Source: Colwellia maritima
GTDB lineage: Bacteria > Pseudomonadota > Gammaproteobacteria > Enterobacterales > Alteromonadaceae
Length of the DNA stretch: 64,000 nt
Direction: 5' to 3'
NCBI RefSeq assembly: GCF_022669015.1
Contig: NZ_JAKKSL010000004.1
Coordinates: 364,672-428,671, forward strand
Shown: positions 41,824 to 51,503 of the stretch, in pieces
Position numbering within the stretch: position 1 is the stretch's first letter
Layout of the letters: every line of letters starts with the position of its first letter
Program-made: the position numbers and the translations under genes
The notes under the pieces: generated by a model
Database searches by the model: none
What the model was told of the DNA's origin: nothing
Seen by the model: only the letters and a program-made list of their open reading frames with translations

Positions 41824-43533
41824 ATGAAACATTTTAAGCCGGTACAATCAACGCAAGAACAATTTAAGCCAGAGCAATTTCGTCAACATTTCCCACTTAT
41901 TTGTCAACATAGCTTAACGGACTTATCATGTGAAAAACATTCACCGCTTATCTATTTTGATAATGGAGCAACCACACAAAAACCTAATTGTGTTATTCAA
42001 ACGCACACCTCTTTTTATCAAGACATTAATGCTAATGTTCACCGGGGATCGCATCGGTTAAGTAGTCAAGCAACCGTTGCTTTTGAGCAAGCAAGAGAAA
42101 CAGTAAAAAACTTTATCCATGCCAAATCAATCAAGGAAATTATCTGGACAAAAGGCACAACCGAAAGTATTAATCTTATTGCATCGAGTTTAGGTAAGAA
42201 AATACTAACTCAATCGGATGAAATTATTTTAACGGTGAGTGAGCATCATGCCAATATTGTTCCTTGGCAGTTGATTGCCGAACAAACGGGAGCCATTGTT
42301 AAAGTACTGCCCCTTGATGCAGTAGGAAAAGTAGATCTTATTCAGTTAGATACTTTGTTGACCAATAAAACAAAAATTGTTTGTTGCGCTCATATTTCTA
42401 ATGTTTTGGGCAAAAAAAATCCACTAATAGATATTATTTCCAAAGCCAAAAGGGTTGGAGCCATTACGGTAATTGATGGGGCTCAAGCTATTGCGCATTT
42501 TCCTGTTGATGTTCAAGCGCTTGATTGTGACTTCTATGTGTTTTCTGCTCATAAAATGTATGGACCAACAGGTGTTGGCGTATTGTACGGTAAACAAGCT
42601 TTACTTGAGTCTATGCCGCCTTATCAGACTGGCGGAGAGATGATCAAATCCGTTAGTTTTAACACGAAGACTACTTTCAACGTGCTGCCATTTAAATTCG
42701 AAGCAGGCACTCCCAACATTGCCGGTGTGATTGCGTTCAATCAAGCGATTAAATTTATTAGCCAATATGATCACGGTGAAATAGCAGAGTATGAACAGTT
42801 ATTAACACAGTATTGTTATCAAGCACTGAGTCAAATACCGCAAGTGACATTTGTTGTTGCAGATATGCCTGATATTCCAGTACTATCCTTTTCTGTTGAT
42901 GGCCATCATAATCACGATCTTGCAACGAGTCTTGATAGTTATGGGATTGCCGTGCGCAGTGGACACCATTGTGCCATGCCATTAATGGCAGAATTAAACA
43001 TTTCTGGATGTGTACGTGTTTCAATGGCAGCTTATAACACGCTTGCAGAAATAGACTACTTTATTGCCTGTTTACTTAAAATTATGAATCAAGAGCATGA
43101 TAAACCAAACATCAAAATAACTAAGACAGATGAGATTGAAAGTATCACAATTATCGAAAAATTTTCTAAGGTTAAAAGTTGGGATGCTCGGCATCGTGAA
43201 ATCATGTTATTAGGTAAACAGCTAGATCGGTTAGATAAAAATCTTCGTAGTGAACATACCTTGATCAGTGGCTGTGAAAGTCTGGCGTGGATTGACGTAA
43301 TAAAGCACTCTGCAGGTGTTTTTTATTTTAAAGCTGACAGTGATGCTAAAATTATACGTGGGTTATTAGTGATTGTTTTGGCTGCTTTCAATAACAAAAC
43401 AAAAGAACAAATAGAAGCGTTTGATATCACATCATATTTTGAAACATTAGGATTGTTACAACACTTAAGCCCTTCACGGGGTAATGGTGTTTTGGCGATT
43501 GTGAATAAAATTATCGACTTAGCGCATGATTAA
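41824..43533 (+). CDS. Cysteine desulfurase CsdA fused to sulfur acceptor CsdE/SufE
   Basis: 569 residues. The first ~415 form a class V PLP enzyme: YFDNGATTQKP, SEHHANIVPWQ, DGAQAIAHFPVDVQ, the PLP lysine in SAHKMYGPTG, and the persulfide cysteine in SGHHCAMPLM. Residues ~435-569 are a SufE domain: FSKVKSWDARHREIMLLGK, the acceptor cysteine in LISGCESLAWID, then ADSDAKIIRGLL. In E. coli these are two proteins, CsdA and CsdE. The next gene, convergent, is tcdA (csdL), the tRNA-modifying partner of this pair. Confidence 0.93.
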   Translation: MKHFKPVQSTQEQFKPEQFRQHFPLICQHSLTDLSCEKHSPLIYFDNGATTQKPNCVIQTHTSFYQDINANVHRGSHRLSSQATVAFEQARETVKNFIHAKSIKEIIWTKGTTESINLIASSLGKKILTQSDEIILTVSEHHANIVPWQLIAEQTGAIVKVLPLDAVGKVDLIQLDTLLTNKTKIVCCAHISNVLGKKNPLIDIISKAKRVGAITVIDGAQAIAHFPVDVQALDCDFYVFSAHKMYGPTGVGVLYGKQALLESMPPYQTGGEMIKSVSFNTKTTFNVLPFKFEAGTPNIAGVIAFNQAIKFISQYDHGEIAEYEQLLTQYCYQALSQIPQVTFVVADMPDIPVLSFSVDGHHNHDLATSLDSYGIAVRSGHHCAMPLMAELNISGCVRVSMAAYNTLAEIDYFIACLLKIMNQEHDKPNIKITKTDEIESITIIEKFSKVKSWDARHREIMLLGKQLDRLDKNLRSEHTLISGCESLAWIDVIKHSAGVFYFKADSDAKIIRGLLVIVLAAFNNKTKEQIEAFDITSYFETLGLLQHLSPSRGNGVLAIVNKIIDLAHD

Positions 43534-43579
43534 AGAGCATTTTTGCCATTAGGTAATTGAGCTAAGTTTACGTCGCAAG

Positions 43580-44389
43580 CTAGCTGTGTTTTTTTAATAA
43601 TTTATCTATGGCTCTACCAACAGCAAAAAAAGCAAAAGTTGCCGTCACATGTGTTGTTGCACCAAATCCACCACTACAATCTAAACGCATAGACGTATTA
43701 CCATCTTCAGTAACTGCCGGTTTGGCTAAACAAATCTCTCCAAGATCAGTTGGGTAACGTAACTGTTCAGTAGAAAATACTGCATCAATGGCAAATTTTC
43801 TTTTACTTGTTTTAGGTAAATCGGCACGTGGAAAGTTAAACTCTCGACGAAGTTGATTTTTAACCTTGGCTAGTAAGGGATCTTGGTAAGTTTTGCTTAG
43901 ATCCGTAATGGCTATTTTACTCGGATCTACTTGGCCTCCGGCACCACCAATCGTAATAATCGGCAGCTTATTACGTTTACAGTGAGCAATTAGCCGCGTT
44001 TTTATATCGACAGAGTCAATAGCATCAATAACATAATCATAATGCTCATTAAGCAAACTTGATAAGTTATCCACGGTAATAAAATCTTCTATAGTCGTAA
44101 CCTGGCAAGTTGGATTAATTTGCTTGATCCGTTCGCCCATCACATCCACTTTACTTTCACCAATAGTGTCGGTCAACGCATGAATTTGACGGTTAATATT
44201 GGTTATGCAAATGTCATCTAGGTCGATCAACGTGATATTTCCTACGCCATTTCTAGCTAATGCTTCGGCCACCCAAGAGCCAACCCCACCAATGCCAATA
44301 ATACAAAAGTGTGCATTTTTTAAAACATGGGCGCCATGTTGGCCATAAAGGCGGGCAATCCCACCAAATCTTAATGAATAATCTGACAT
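43580..44389 (-). CDS. tcdA: tRNA threonylcarbamoyladenosine dehydratase TcdA (CsdL)
   Basis: 269 residues, E1-like fold. The ATP-binding loop is IGIGGVGSWVAEALARNGVG, with the usual LIDLDDICITNINRQ and VIDAIDSVDIKTRLI. A conserved Cys is in RLDCSGGFG. It cyclises t6A37 to ct6A37 in tRNAs using sulfur-relay partners CsdA/CsdE, which are encoded as one fusion protein next door. Confidence 0.93.
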   Translation of the reverse strand: MSDYSLRFGGIARLYGQHGAHVLKNAHFCIIGIGGVGSWVAEALARNGVGNITLIDLDDICITNINRQIHALTDTIGESKVDVMGERIKQINPTCQVTTIEDFITVDNLSSLLNEHYDYVIDAIDSVDIKTRLIAHCKRNKLPIITIGGAGGQVDPSKIAITDLSKTYQDPLLAKVKNQLRREFNFPRADLPKTSKRKFAIDAVFSTEQLRYPTDLGEICLAKPAVTEDGNTSMRLDCSGGFGATTHVTATFAFFAVGRAIDKLLKKHS

Positions 44390-44483
44390 TTTATTGATAA
44401 CGCAAGGTTAATACTAAATTGACGCCATTATAACGTTTTAATCTGAAGCGTAAAAAGTAATTTTAGCTTTTATCCTTGACGAA

Positions 44484-44747
44484 TTAACCTAAACACGTTT
44501 TACGGATACAATTAATAATTAAGCAGCGTTTCTTTTTCTGAATAACTGGTTTACTCAAGGCTAAAGTGTTTAATTTTTGTTCTATAATAATACTTAGGCC
44601 TAAGATAATAATTAAAAAGGTAGGTAAAATAACTAACGTAGCAACAATATCAATGTCAATTATTAGTGGCATAATGGCTATTAATAATAATAAAGTACCT
44701 AAAGTTACTCGGTGAATAACTCTTAATAAATATGTTGTGTTTTTCAT
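44484..44747 (-). CDS. Small inner-membrane protein
   Basis: 87 residues, ATG after AGGAGTGG. Two hydrophobic helices (TLGTLLLLIAIMPLIIDIDI and VATLVILPTFLIIILGLSIII) are followed by a basic, Cys-containing tail. The arrangement recalls DUF2892-type proteins, but no motif fixes the family. Confidence 0.6.
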   Translation of the reverse strand: MKNTTYLLRVIHRVTLGTLLLLIAIMPLIIDIDIVATLVILPTFLIIILGLSIIIEQKLNTLALSKPVIQKKKRCLIINCIRKTCLG

Positions 44748-44859
44748 GATTCCACTCCTGACTGAATAATTATTTGATTATCATAACGCTTGCATCTATG
44801 AAATTATGGTGGCATATTTGCCATAATAAATGTTAAAAGTGACATGGCGAGGAAGAGGG

Positions 44860-45852
44860 ATGCTTATGAAGGTTTTGGTGTTAGCGACTGAACATTGTAT
44901 GGCTTCTGCTATTTACGGTGTTTTAGATGTATTTTCTACAGCAAATTTTTGCTTAAATCGACGTTATGGTGAAGATGTGTTGGCGAAGTTTGATTGTCAA
45001 ATAGTAACCATAGATAACAAAAGTGTAAAAGCCTACAACGGTATTGAAATACACCCCACTACATTATTAGATCCTACACAAGCACCTGATGTTATTGTGC
45101 TTTCTTCTTCTGTTGAAGTCATCATTGATTGCTGTGGTGAAGATATCACTATTACTAATAGAGAAAATATAAAACAATGGCTTGTCAGGTGTAAGGACCA
45201 AGGAACTCTTATTACAAGTTTTTGTACTGGGGCATTTTTATTAGCGTCTTCTGGTTTACTTGCAGGCAAGTTGGCGACAACTCATTGGCGAAGTGCTGAT
45301 TTGTTTCGACGAATATTTCCTCATATTCGTCTTGATTGTGATCAACTCATTATCGATAACGGTGATATTATTTGTTCAGGAGGATCTATGTCGTATATCG
45401 ATCTTTCTCTACATATCATTGACCGATTAATGGGGAAAGACATTGTGTCTGATTGTGCTAAATTGCTAGTTTTTGATCCCATAAGGCAAAAACAATCCCC
45501 CTATGTTTCTTTTAAAGCCCAAAAAAAGCATGAAGATAAACCAATCTTAGCGGCGCAAGATTGGCTTGAACAACATTATAAAAGCGATATTTCTATGGAT
45601 GCTTTGGCAGAAAAAGTAGGGTTAGGCACTAGAACGTTTAAACGTAGATTTAAATTAGCGACTAACGAAAATCCAATTAACTATTTGCAAAGAATTCGTG
45701 TCGAACAAGTAAAGGCTAAACTAGAAAAAACGACAGAAGCGATAAATCAAATTATTTGGTCGGTAGGCTACGAAGATATCAGTAGTTTCAGACAACTATT
45801 TAAACGTTTCACAGGTTTGACACCTAAAGATTACCGAGCAAAGTTTTCTTAG
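44860..45852 (+). CDS. GlxA-type transcriptional regulator (DJ-1/PfpI + AraC)
   Basis: About 331 residues from ATG 44860, chosen because GAGGAAGAGG precedes it; a frame-compatible ATG at 44830 lacks a ribosome site. The N-terminal DJ-1/PfpI domain has the FCTGAFLLASSGLL nucleophile elbow and ATTHW. The C-terminal AraC domain has two HTH units (MDALAEKVGLGTRTFKRRF and INQIIWSVGYEDISSFRQLFKRFTG in part). Such regulators sense small metabolites; the target genes are not evident. Confidence 0.9.
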   Translation: MLMKVLVLATEHCMASAIYGVLDVFSTANFCLNRRYGEDVLAKFDCQIVTIDNKSVKAYNGIEIHPTTLLDPTQAPDVIVLSSSVEVIIDCCGEDITITNRENIKQWLVRCKDQGTLITSFCTGAFLLASSGLLAGKLATTHWRSADLFRRIFPHIRLDCDQLIIDNGDIICSGGSMSYIDLSLHIIDRLMGKDIVSDCAKLLVFDPIRQKQSPYVSFKAQKKHEDKPILAAQDWLEQHYKSDISMDALAEKVGLGTRTFKRRFKLATNENPINYLQRIRVEQVKAKLEKTTEAINQIIWSVGYEDISSFRQLFKRFTGLTPKDYRAKFS

Positions 45853-46044
45853 AATTATATTTCTATAACCGTTCTTCTATTTTATTTGTGAATAACAATT
45901 ATCATTACAAAAAATATTTTTATTGTGTTTTTATAATGAAAATTGACCAATTTATCTAAAATAACTCCATTTTTGGTAAAGTGATTTTTGTTTTTTGGTA
46001 AGTAAAATATGTAAAACAGATAGTCGTTTGTCATTTTATTAATA

Positions 46045-46070
46045 AAAAAGGTAGCGAATGCTACCTTTTT
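46045..46070. terminator. Bidirectional terminator between GlxA-type gene and gltA
   Basis: AAAAAGGTAGC-GAAT-GCTACCTTTTT is symmetric with A- and T-runs, serving both convergent genes. Confidence 0.88.
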
Positions 46071-46149
46071 AGGGAGTAAATACTGATTAAACGTTATTGA
46101 TTGTCTATAAATATTACTTATAAACCATAACGACTATTCTGTAATACGG

Positions 46150-47437
46150 TTATCTTTTTGATAATGATACAAATTCACGATTGATTTCGCCAGTATATTT
46201 TTGACGTGGACGACCAATTTTTTGTCCTGGTTGAGATAACATCTCATCCCAATGAGCAATCCAACCAACTGTTCTAGACATAGCAAAAATTACAGTGAAC
46301 ATACTTGTTGGAATACCAATGGCTTTTAAGATAATACCTGAGTAGAAATCTACATTAGGGTATAATTTTTTCTCTATAAAATAAGGGTCTTCTAACGCTA
46401 CTTTTTCTAATGCCATTGCAACATCAAGTAGTGGATCACTAATACCAAGCTCTTTTAAAACTTCGTGACACGTTTCGCGCATTACGGTTGCACGTGGATC
46501 AAAGTTTTTATAAACACGATGACCAAAGCCCATTAAACGGAAAGGGTCATTCTTATCTTTAGCTTTAGCAACAAATTCATCAACACGGTCTAAACTACCA
46601 ATTTTTTCAAGCATAGTTAAGCACGCTTCGTTCGCACCACCATGAGCAGGACCCCATAAAGACGCTACACCTGCTGCAATACATGCATATGGGTTAGCAC
46701 CTGATGAACCCGCTAAACGTACTGTTGACGTTGAAGCATTTTGTTCATGATCAGCATGTAATGTAAAAATTCTATCCATAGCGCCGGCTATAATTGGGCT
46801 TACTTTATATTCTTCTCTTTGGTACAGAGAACATCATGTGTAAGAAGTTTTCAGCGTAAGATAAATCATTACGAGGGTAAACAAATGGTTGACCTACACT
46901 ATATTTATAAGCCATCGCTGCGATGGTTGGCATTTTAGCAATTAAGCGATGAGCACTGCGCTTACGTTGCTCAGGATCATTGATATCTAAATCACTATGA
47001 TAGAAAGAAGATAAAGCACCAACTATACCGCAAAGCATTGCCATTGGATGGGCGTCAGGTAAAAAACCATGGAAGAAATGAGCTAGTTTTTCATGAACCA
47101 TAGTATGGTTAGTAATGATATTTCTAAACTCGTCATATTCATTTTTAGTCGGTGCTTCACCGTTAAGTAAAATATAACAAACTTCCAAATAATCAGCTTC
47201 TTTCGCTAAGCTATCAATGGGATAACCACGGTGTTGCAAAATACCTTTGCCACCGTCTATAAAAGTGATTGATGATTCACAAGATGCGGTAGCTAAAAAA
47301 CCAGGGTCATAGGTGAAATAACCGTGACTACCAAGGGTTCTAATATCAATTACATCGGTACCTGCTGTTCCTTTTAGAATAGGCAGTTCGGCAATTTCTT
47401 TACCGTCAATACTTAGCGAGGCTTTAGATTCAGCCAT
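46150..47437 (-). CDS. gltA: Citrate synthase, type II (apparent frameshift)
   Basis: About 428 residues, the normal length. Catalytic and substrate residues: [11 protein letters not shown] (His), [13 protein letters not shown] (His, Arg), DFYSGI (Asp). The frame breaks at CTTTGG (46817-46822). With CTTGG the sequence reads [21 protein letters not shown], matching the family without gaps. It condenses oxaloacetate and acetyl-CoA. It is divergent from sdhC across a 680-bp regulatory gap. Confidence 0.96.
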
Positions 47438-48117
47438 AATGTTTTATCCCCTATTATTTTTTAAATGTACAATTTGAGTTCTGACTATTTGGTTAATGCT
47501 TGTAGATAAGAATAGACCTTATTTAAAAGAAGAGAAAAATAATCAGCTTTCTTATAAGTTAAGCCGTTTAGGTTGTTTTAGGCTAACTTGGGTAAATCGA
47601 ACTGCCGACATTCTACATCACTTTTAAATTAAAATGTAATAGCCATTCGACTAAAGTTTGATGACAGTCAAGATAATGGTTAATAATTAACCAATATTCA
47701 AGTTATTAACCTAAAAGGTAAATTGAATTTATTTGTCATCAACTATATAATCATTTCGTTCTGTAATTGCTTTTTTGGCATTGCGACTTAAATAAGAAAC
47801 TGAATCGAATATATCTTATTCAAGAGACGTTATATCCAAGGTGAGTTAATTCACTCTTATACGAAAGTATTAATTGAATTACTTAGCCAAATCCGACTAA
47901 GTTCGTTATTATTACGCGACTCGGTTAACTGGAAGAATAACTTTTGTTATTTTTCTTAACGATGGCAGTTACCGTTCATTTCGGGAATTACTTATTTAGT
48001 AATCTCTTTGGTATTCTTTTATTGTCTAAAACAAAATTGAATATTGAATTCTAAAAAGGTAGTTCATGAGTAACAATAATAAAAGTTGAAGGCTTTCGAG
48101 CTCTTTAGGCAACAATT
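47438..48117. other. 680-bp divergent control region gltA / sdhC
   Basis: No gene seen apart from a possible seven-codon leader peptide (ATGAGTAACAATAATAAAAG then stop, from 48066) ahead of sdhC. The AT-rich region should hold both promoters and regulator sites (ArcA, CRP and Fur-type sites are known here in enterobacteria). None was assigned with confidence. Confidence 0.45.
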
Positions 48118-48492
48118 GTGAAAAAACAACGTCCTGTAAATCTAGATCTAACTACAATTAAGATGCATCCGGCAGCTAATGCCTCTATTCTTCACCGTGT
48201 TTCTGGTGTCATAATGGTATTTGCTATTGGTATCTTATTGCTGACCCTCTCAACCTCTCTTTCTTCTGCTGAAGGATTTGCCCTTATTCAAGATTATCTT
48301 GATGGCTTTTTCTTTAAATTTATTATTTTCGGCTGCCTTTCTGCGCTGACTTTCCATATTTTAGCGGGTGTTCGTCACTTGTGTATGGATTTAGGTTATT
48401 TTGAAGAGCTAGTTTCCGGTAATATTAGCGCCAAACTAATTATGATTATTTGGTTAGCAGTATCTGCAGTAATAGGAGTTTGGTTATGGTAG
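48118..48492 (+). CDS. sdhC: Succinate dehydrogenase cytochrome b556 subunit
   Basis: 124 residues, GTG start after TTTAGG. KKQRPVNLDL opens the protein as in E. coli. SILHRVSGV contributes quinone-site residues, and HILAGVRHLCMDLG carries the haem-ligand His. Three membrane helices. Its stop overlaps the sdhD start. Confidence 0.95.
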   Translation: MKKQRPVNLDLTTIKMHPAANASILHRVSGVIMVFAIGILLLTLSTSLSSAEGFALIQDYLDGFFFKFIIFGCLSALTFHILAGVRHLCMDLGYFEELVSGNISAKLIMIIWLAVSAVIGVWLW

Positions 48493-48833
48493 GTGTCGTC
48501 GCGTCAGTAGGCCGTAATGGCGTACATGATTTTATTCTTCTAAGAGCTAGTGCAATTATCCTTGTGCTATACACCTTACTTCTTTGTGGCTTCTTTATAG
48601 TAACACCCAGTGTTACTTATGATGTTTGGCAAGCTTTCTTCGCTTGTACAAGCGTAAAAATTGCTACAATGTTATCGCTATTATCGGTACTTGTACATGC
48701 TAAAATTGGTGTTTGGCAAGTATTGTCAGATTATATCAAGCCTGCATTTTTACGTGGTGCATTGCAGTTTTTCTTTTCAGTTTTGTTATTAGCCTACGTT
48801 GCGTTTGGCTTATCAATTTTGTGGGGTGTGTAA
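48486..48833 (+). CDS. sdhD: Succinate dehydrogenase membrane anchor subunit
   Basis: 115 residues from ATG 48486, overlapping the sdhC stop (ATGGTAG). RNGVHDFILLRASAIIL is the family start, and VHAKIGVWQVLSDYIKP contains the haem/quinone-site His and Tyr region. Three helices. Ends just before sdhA. Confidence 0.94.
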   Translation: MVGVVASVGRNGVHDFILLRASAIILVLYTLLLCGFFIVTPSVTYDVWQAFFACTSVKIATMLSLLSVLVHAKIGVWQVLSDYIKPAFLRGALQFFFSVLLLAYVAFGLSILWGV

Positions 48834-50600
48834 GTGAGCGTTCCAATTCGTGAATTTGACGCCATAGTTATTGGCGCAGGCGGTGCAGGTATGCGCGCTG
48901 CACTAGCAATTTCAGAGTCAGGCAAATCTTGTGCCTTGATTTCTAAAGTATTTCCAACTCGTTCTCATACAGTATCTGCCCAAGGTGGTATTACCGTTGC
49001 TTTAGGTAATGCTCATGAAGATCACTGGGAACAACATATGTACGATACCGTTAAAGGATCTGATTATATCGGTGACCAAGATGCAATCGAATACATGTGT
49101 TCTACAGGTCCTGAGTCAGTAATTGAGTTAGAGAGAATGGGCTTACCATTTTCTCGTACAGAACAAGGTAAGATTTACCAACGTCCGTTTGGTGGTCAAT
49201 CTAAAAACTTTGGTGGTGAACAAGCGGCTCGTACAGCAGCAGCAGCTGACCGTACAGGTCATGCATTACTACATTGTTTATACCAACAAAATGTAAAAAA
49301 TAAAACTAACGTTTATTCAGAGTGGTATGCATTAGACTTAGTTAAAAATAGTGATGGTGCTATTGTAGGTACTACTGCTATTTGTATTGAAACGGGTGAA
49401 GTTGTTTACTTTAAAGCAAGAGCAACCGTGATGGCAACAGGTGGTGCAGGTCGAGTTTATGCTTCTACTACTAATGCTCACATTAATACGGGTGATGGTG
49501 TCGGTATGGCATTACGTGCGGGTATTTGTGTGCAAGATATGGAAATGTGGCAGTTCCACCCAACAGGTATAGCAGGTTCAGGTTGTTTAGTGACTGAAGG
49601 TTGTCGTGGTGAGGGTGGTTATCTTTTAAATAAAGACGGTGAACGTTTCATGGAACGTTACGCGCCGAATGCTAAAGATTTAGCCTCTCGTGATGTCGTT
49701 TCACGTTCAATGATGACAGAGATTATTGAAGGTCGAGGTTGTGACGGTCCTTTAGGTCCACATCTTTTACTTAAATTAGATCATTTAGGTCGTGAGACTT
49801 TGTACAAGCGTTTACCTGGTGTGTGTGACTTAGCGAAAACGTTTGCTCATGTTGATCCTGCTGATAAACCTATTCCAGTTTTACCAACTTGTCATTATCA
49901 AATGGGTGGTATTCCAACTAACGTACACGGTCAAGCAATTAGTCAAGATGCTAATGGTAAAGATCATATCGTTGAAGGTTTATTTGCTGTAGGTGAAATT
50001 GCTAGTGTATCTGTACATGGTGCTAACCGCTTGGGCGGTAATTCACTACTTGATTTAGTTGTGTTTGGTCGTGCAGCGGGTAACTTCTTAGGAACTTACT
50101 TAAACGAAGGACAACATGGTACAGCAGCCTCTGATTCTGATTTAGAAGCTAGTTTAGCGCGTTTCAATCGTTGGGAATCATCTAGTAAAGGTGATAGTCC
50201 AGTTGAAATTCGTAAAGCGATGCAACACTGTATGCAAATTCATTTCTCTGTATTCAGAGAAGGTGAAACAATGGCAAAAGGCCTGAAAGAGCTTACTGAA
50301 ATTAGAGCTCGTTTAAATGATGCTAGCTTAGATGATAAATCTTCAGACTTTAATACGCAACGTATCGAATGTTTAGAACTTGACAATTTAATGGAGACAG
50401 CATTCGCAACAGCTAAAGCTGCTAACTTCAGAAAAGAAAGTCGTGGTGCTCACTCTCGTGTTGATTTCCCTGATCGTGATGACACTAACTGGTTATGCCA
50501 TAGTATATATTCGCCTTCAACGGAAGATATGACCACTCGCGCGGTAAATATGTCGCCAAAAACACGCGAAGCTTTTCCACCTATTAAACGTACTTATTAA
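48834..50600 (+). CDS. sdhA: Succinate dehydrogenase flavoprotein subunit
   Basis: 588 residues, GTG start. The FAD dinucleotide fold [13 protein letters not shown], covalent flavin His in [22 protein letters not shown] and [10 protein letters not shown], and the active-site Arg in [16 protein letters not shown] are all intact. It oxidises succinate to fumarate at the inner membrane. Confidence 0.98.
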   Translation: MSVPIREFDAIVIGAGGAGMRAALAISESGKSCALISKVFPTRSHTVSAQGGITVALGNAHEDHWEQHMYDTVKGSDYIGDQDAIEYMCSTGPESVIELERMGLPFSRTEQGKIYQRPFGGQSKNFGGEQAARTAAAADRTGHALLHCLYQQNVKNKTNVYSEWYALDLVKNSDGAIVGTTAICIETGEVVYFKARATVMATGGAGRVYASTTNAHINTGDGVGMALRAGICVQDMEMWQFHPTGIAGSGCLVTEGCRGEGGYLLNKDGERFMERYAPNAKDLASRDVVSRSMMTEIIEGRGCDGPLGPHLLLKLDHLGRETLYKRLPGVCDLAKTFAHVDPADKPIPVLPTCHYQMGGIPTNVHGQAISQDANGKDHIVEGLFAVGEIASVSVHGANRLGGNSLLDLVVFGRAAGNFLGTYLNEGQHGTAASDSDLEASLARFNRWESSSKGDSPVEIRKAMQHCMQIHFSVFREGETMAKGLKELTEIRARLNDASLDDKSSDFNTQRIECLELDNLMETAFATAKAANFRKESRGAHSRVDFPDRDDTNWLCHSIYSPSTEDMTTRAVNMSPKTREAFPPIKRTY

Positions 50601-50611
50601 GGAGCAAAAAG

Positions 50612-51320
50612 ATGAAACAATTGTTTTCTATCTACCGTTACAATCCTGACGTTGATAATGCGCCTTATATGAAGGATTACGAACTCGAAATACCTGATGG
50701 CTCTGACATGATGGTATTAGATGCGTTAATCTTGTTAAAAGAACAAGACTCAACTTTATCATTCCGTCGTTCATGTCGTGAAGGTGTTTGTGGCAGTGAT
50801 GGCGTCAATATGAATGGTAAAAATGGTTTGGCTTGTATTACACCCTTATCAGAACTAAAGGCAAATAAAATTATTTTACGCCCTTTACCTGGTTTACCTG
50901 TAGTACGTGATTTAATTATTGATATGACACAATTTTATCAACAATATGAAAAAATTAAGCCATACTTGATCAGTGATGCTCAGCAACCAAGCACGTGAAA
51001 ATATACAATCAATCGAAGAACGTGACAAACTAGACGGTCTTTACGAGTGTATTTTATGTGCCTGTTGTTCAACGTCTTGTCCTTCTTTCTGGTGGAATCC
51101 TGATAAATTTATTGGGCCTGCCGGTTTGTTGCATGCTTATCGCTTTTTAATTGATAGTCGTGATACAGCGACAGAAGAGCGTTTAGACGGTTTACAAGAT
51201 GCTTACAGTGTTTTTCGTTGTCATGGCATAATGAACTGTGTTGATGTTTGTCCGAAAGGATTAAACCCAACCAAAGCTATTGGTCACATTAAATCTATGT
51301 TATTAGCTCGCGCCGTATAA
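50612..51320 (+). CDS. sdhB: Succinate dehydrogenase iron-sulfur subunit (apparent frameshift)
   Basis: About 236 residues. 2Fe-2S motif [21 protein letters not shown], 4Fe-4[15 protein letters not shown], and 3Fe-4[18 protein letters not shown]. The frame breaks at CCAAG (50987-50991). Restoring CCAG gives [27 protein letters not shown] ribosome site 11 bp after sdhA. Confidence 0.97.
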
Positions 51321-51503
51321 CAAGTTGAGTTAGTATTATAGGGCAATATCTAAGCTTTTTACTTAGGTATTGCCAATAAATCATACACATAAGTTTTATA
51401 TGTTTTCTTTAATAAATATATAGTTATTACAATTTAACCGTAACCGCTTATATAAAGATAAGGGGTTATTTATTTTTTGCTTTACCTCAGCAAGGAAAAG
51501 GCA

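Noticed and set aside
47438..48117. Hidden gene in the long gltA/sdhC gap
   Set aside because: All frames are short or stop-rich; only a seven-codon leader-like frame near 48066 was seen.
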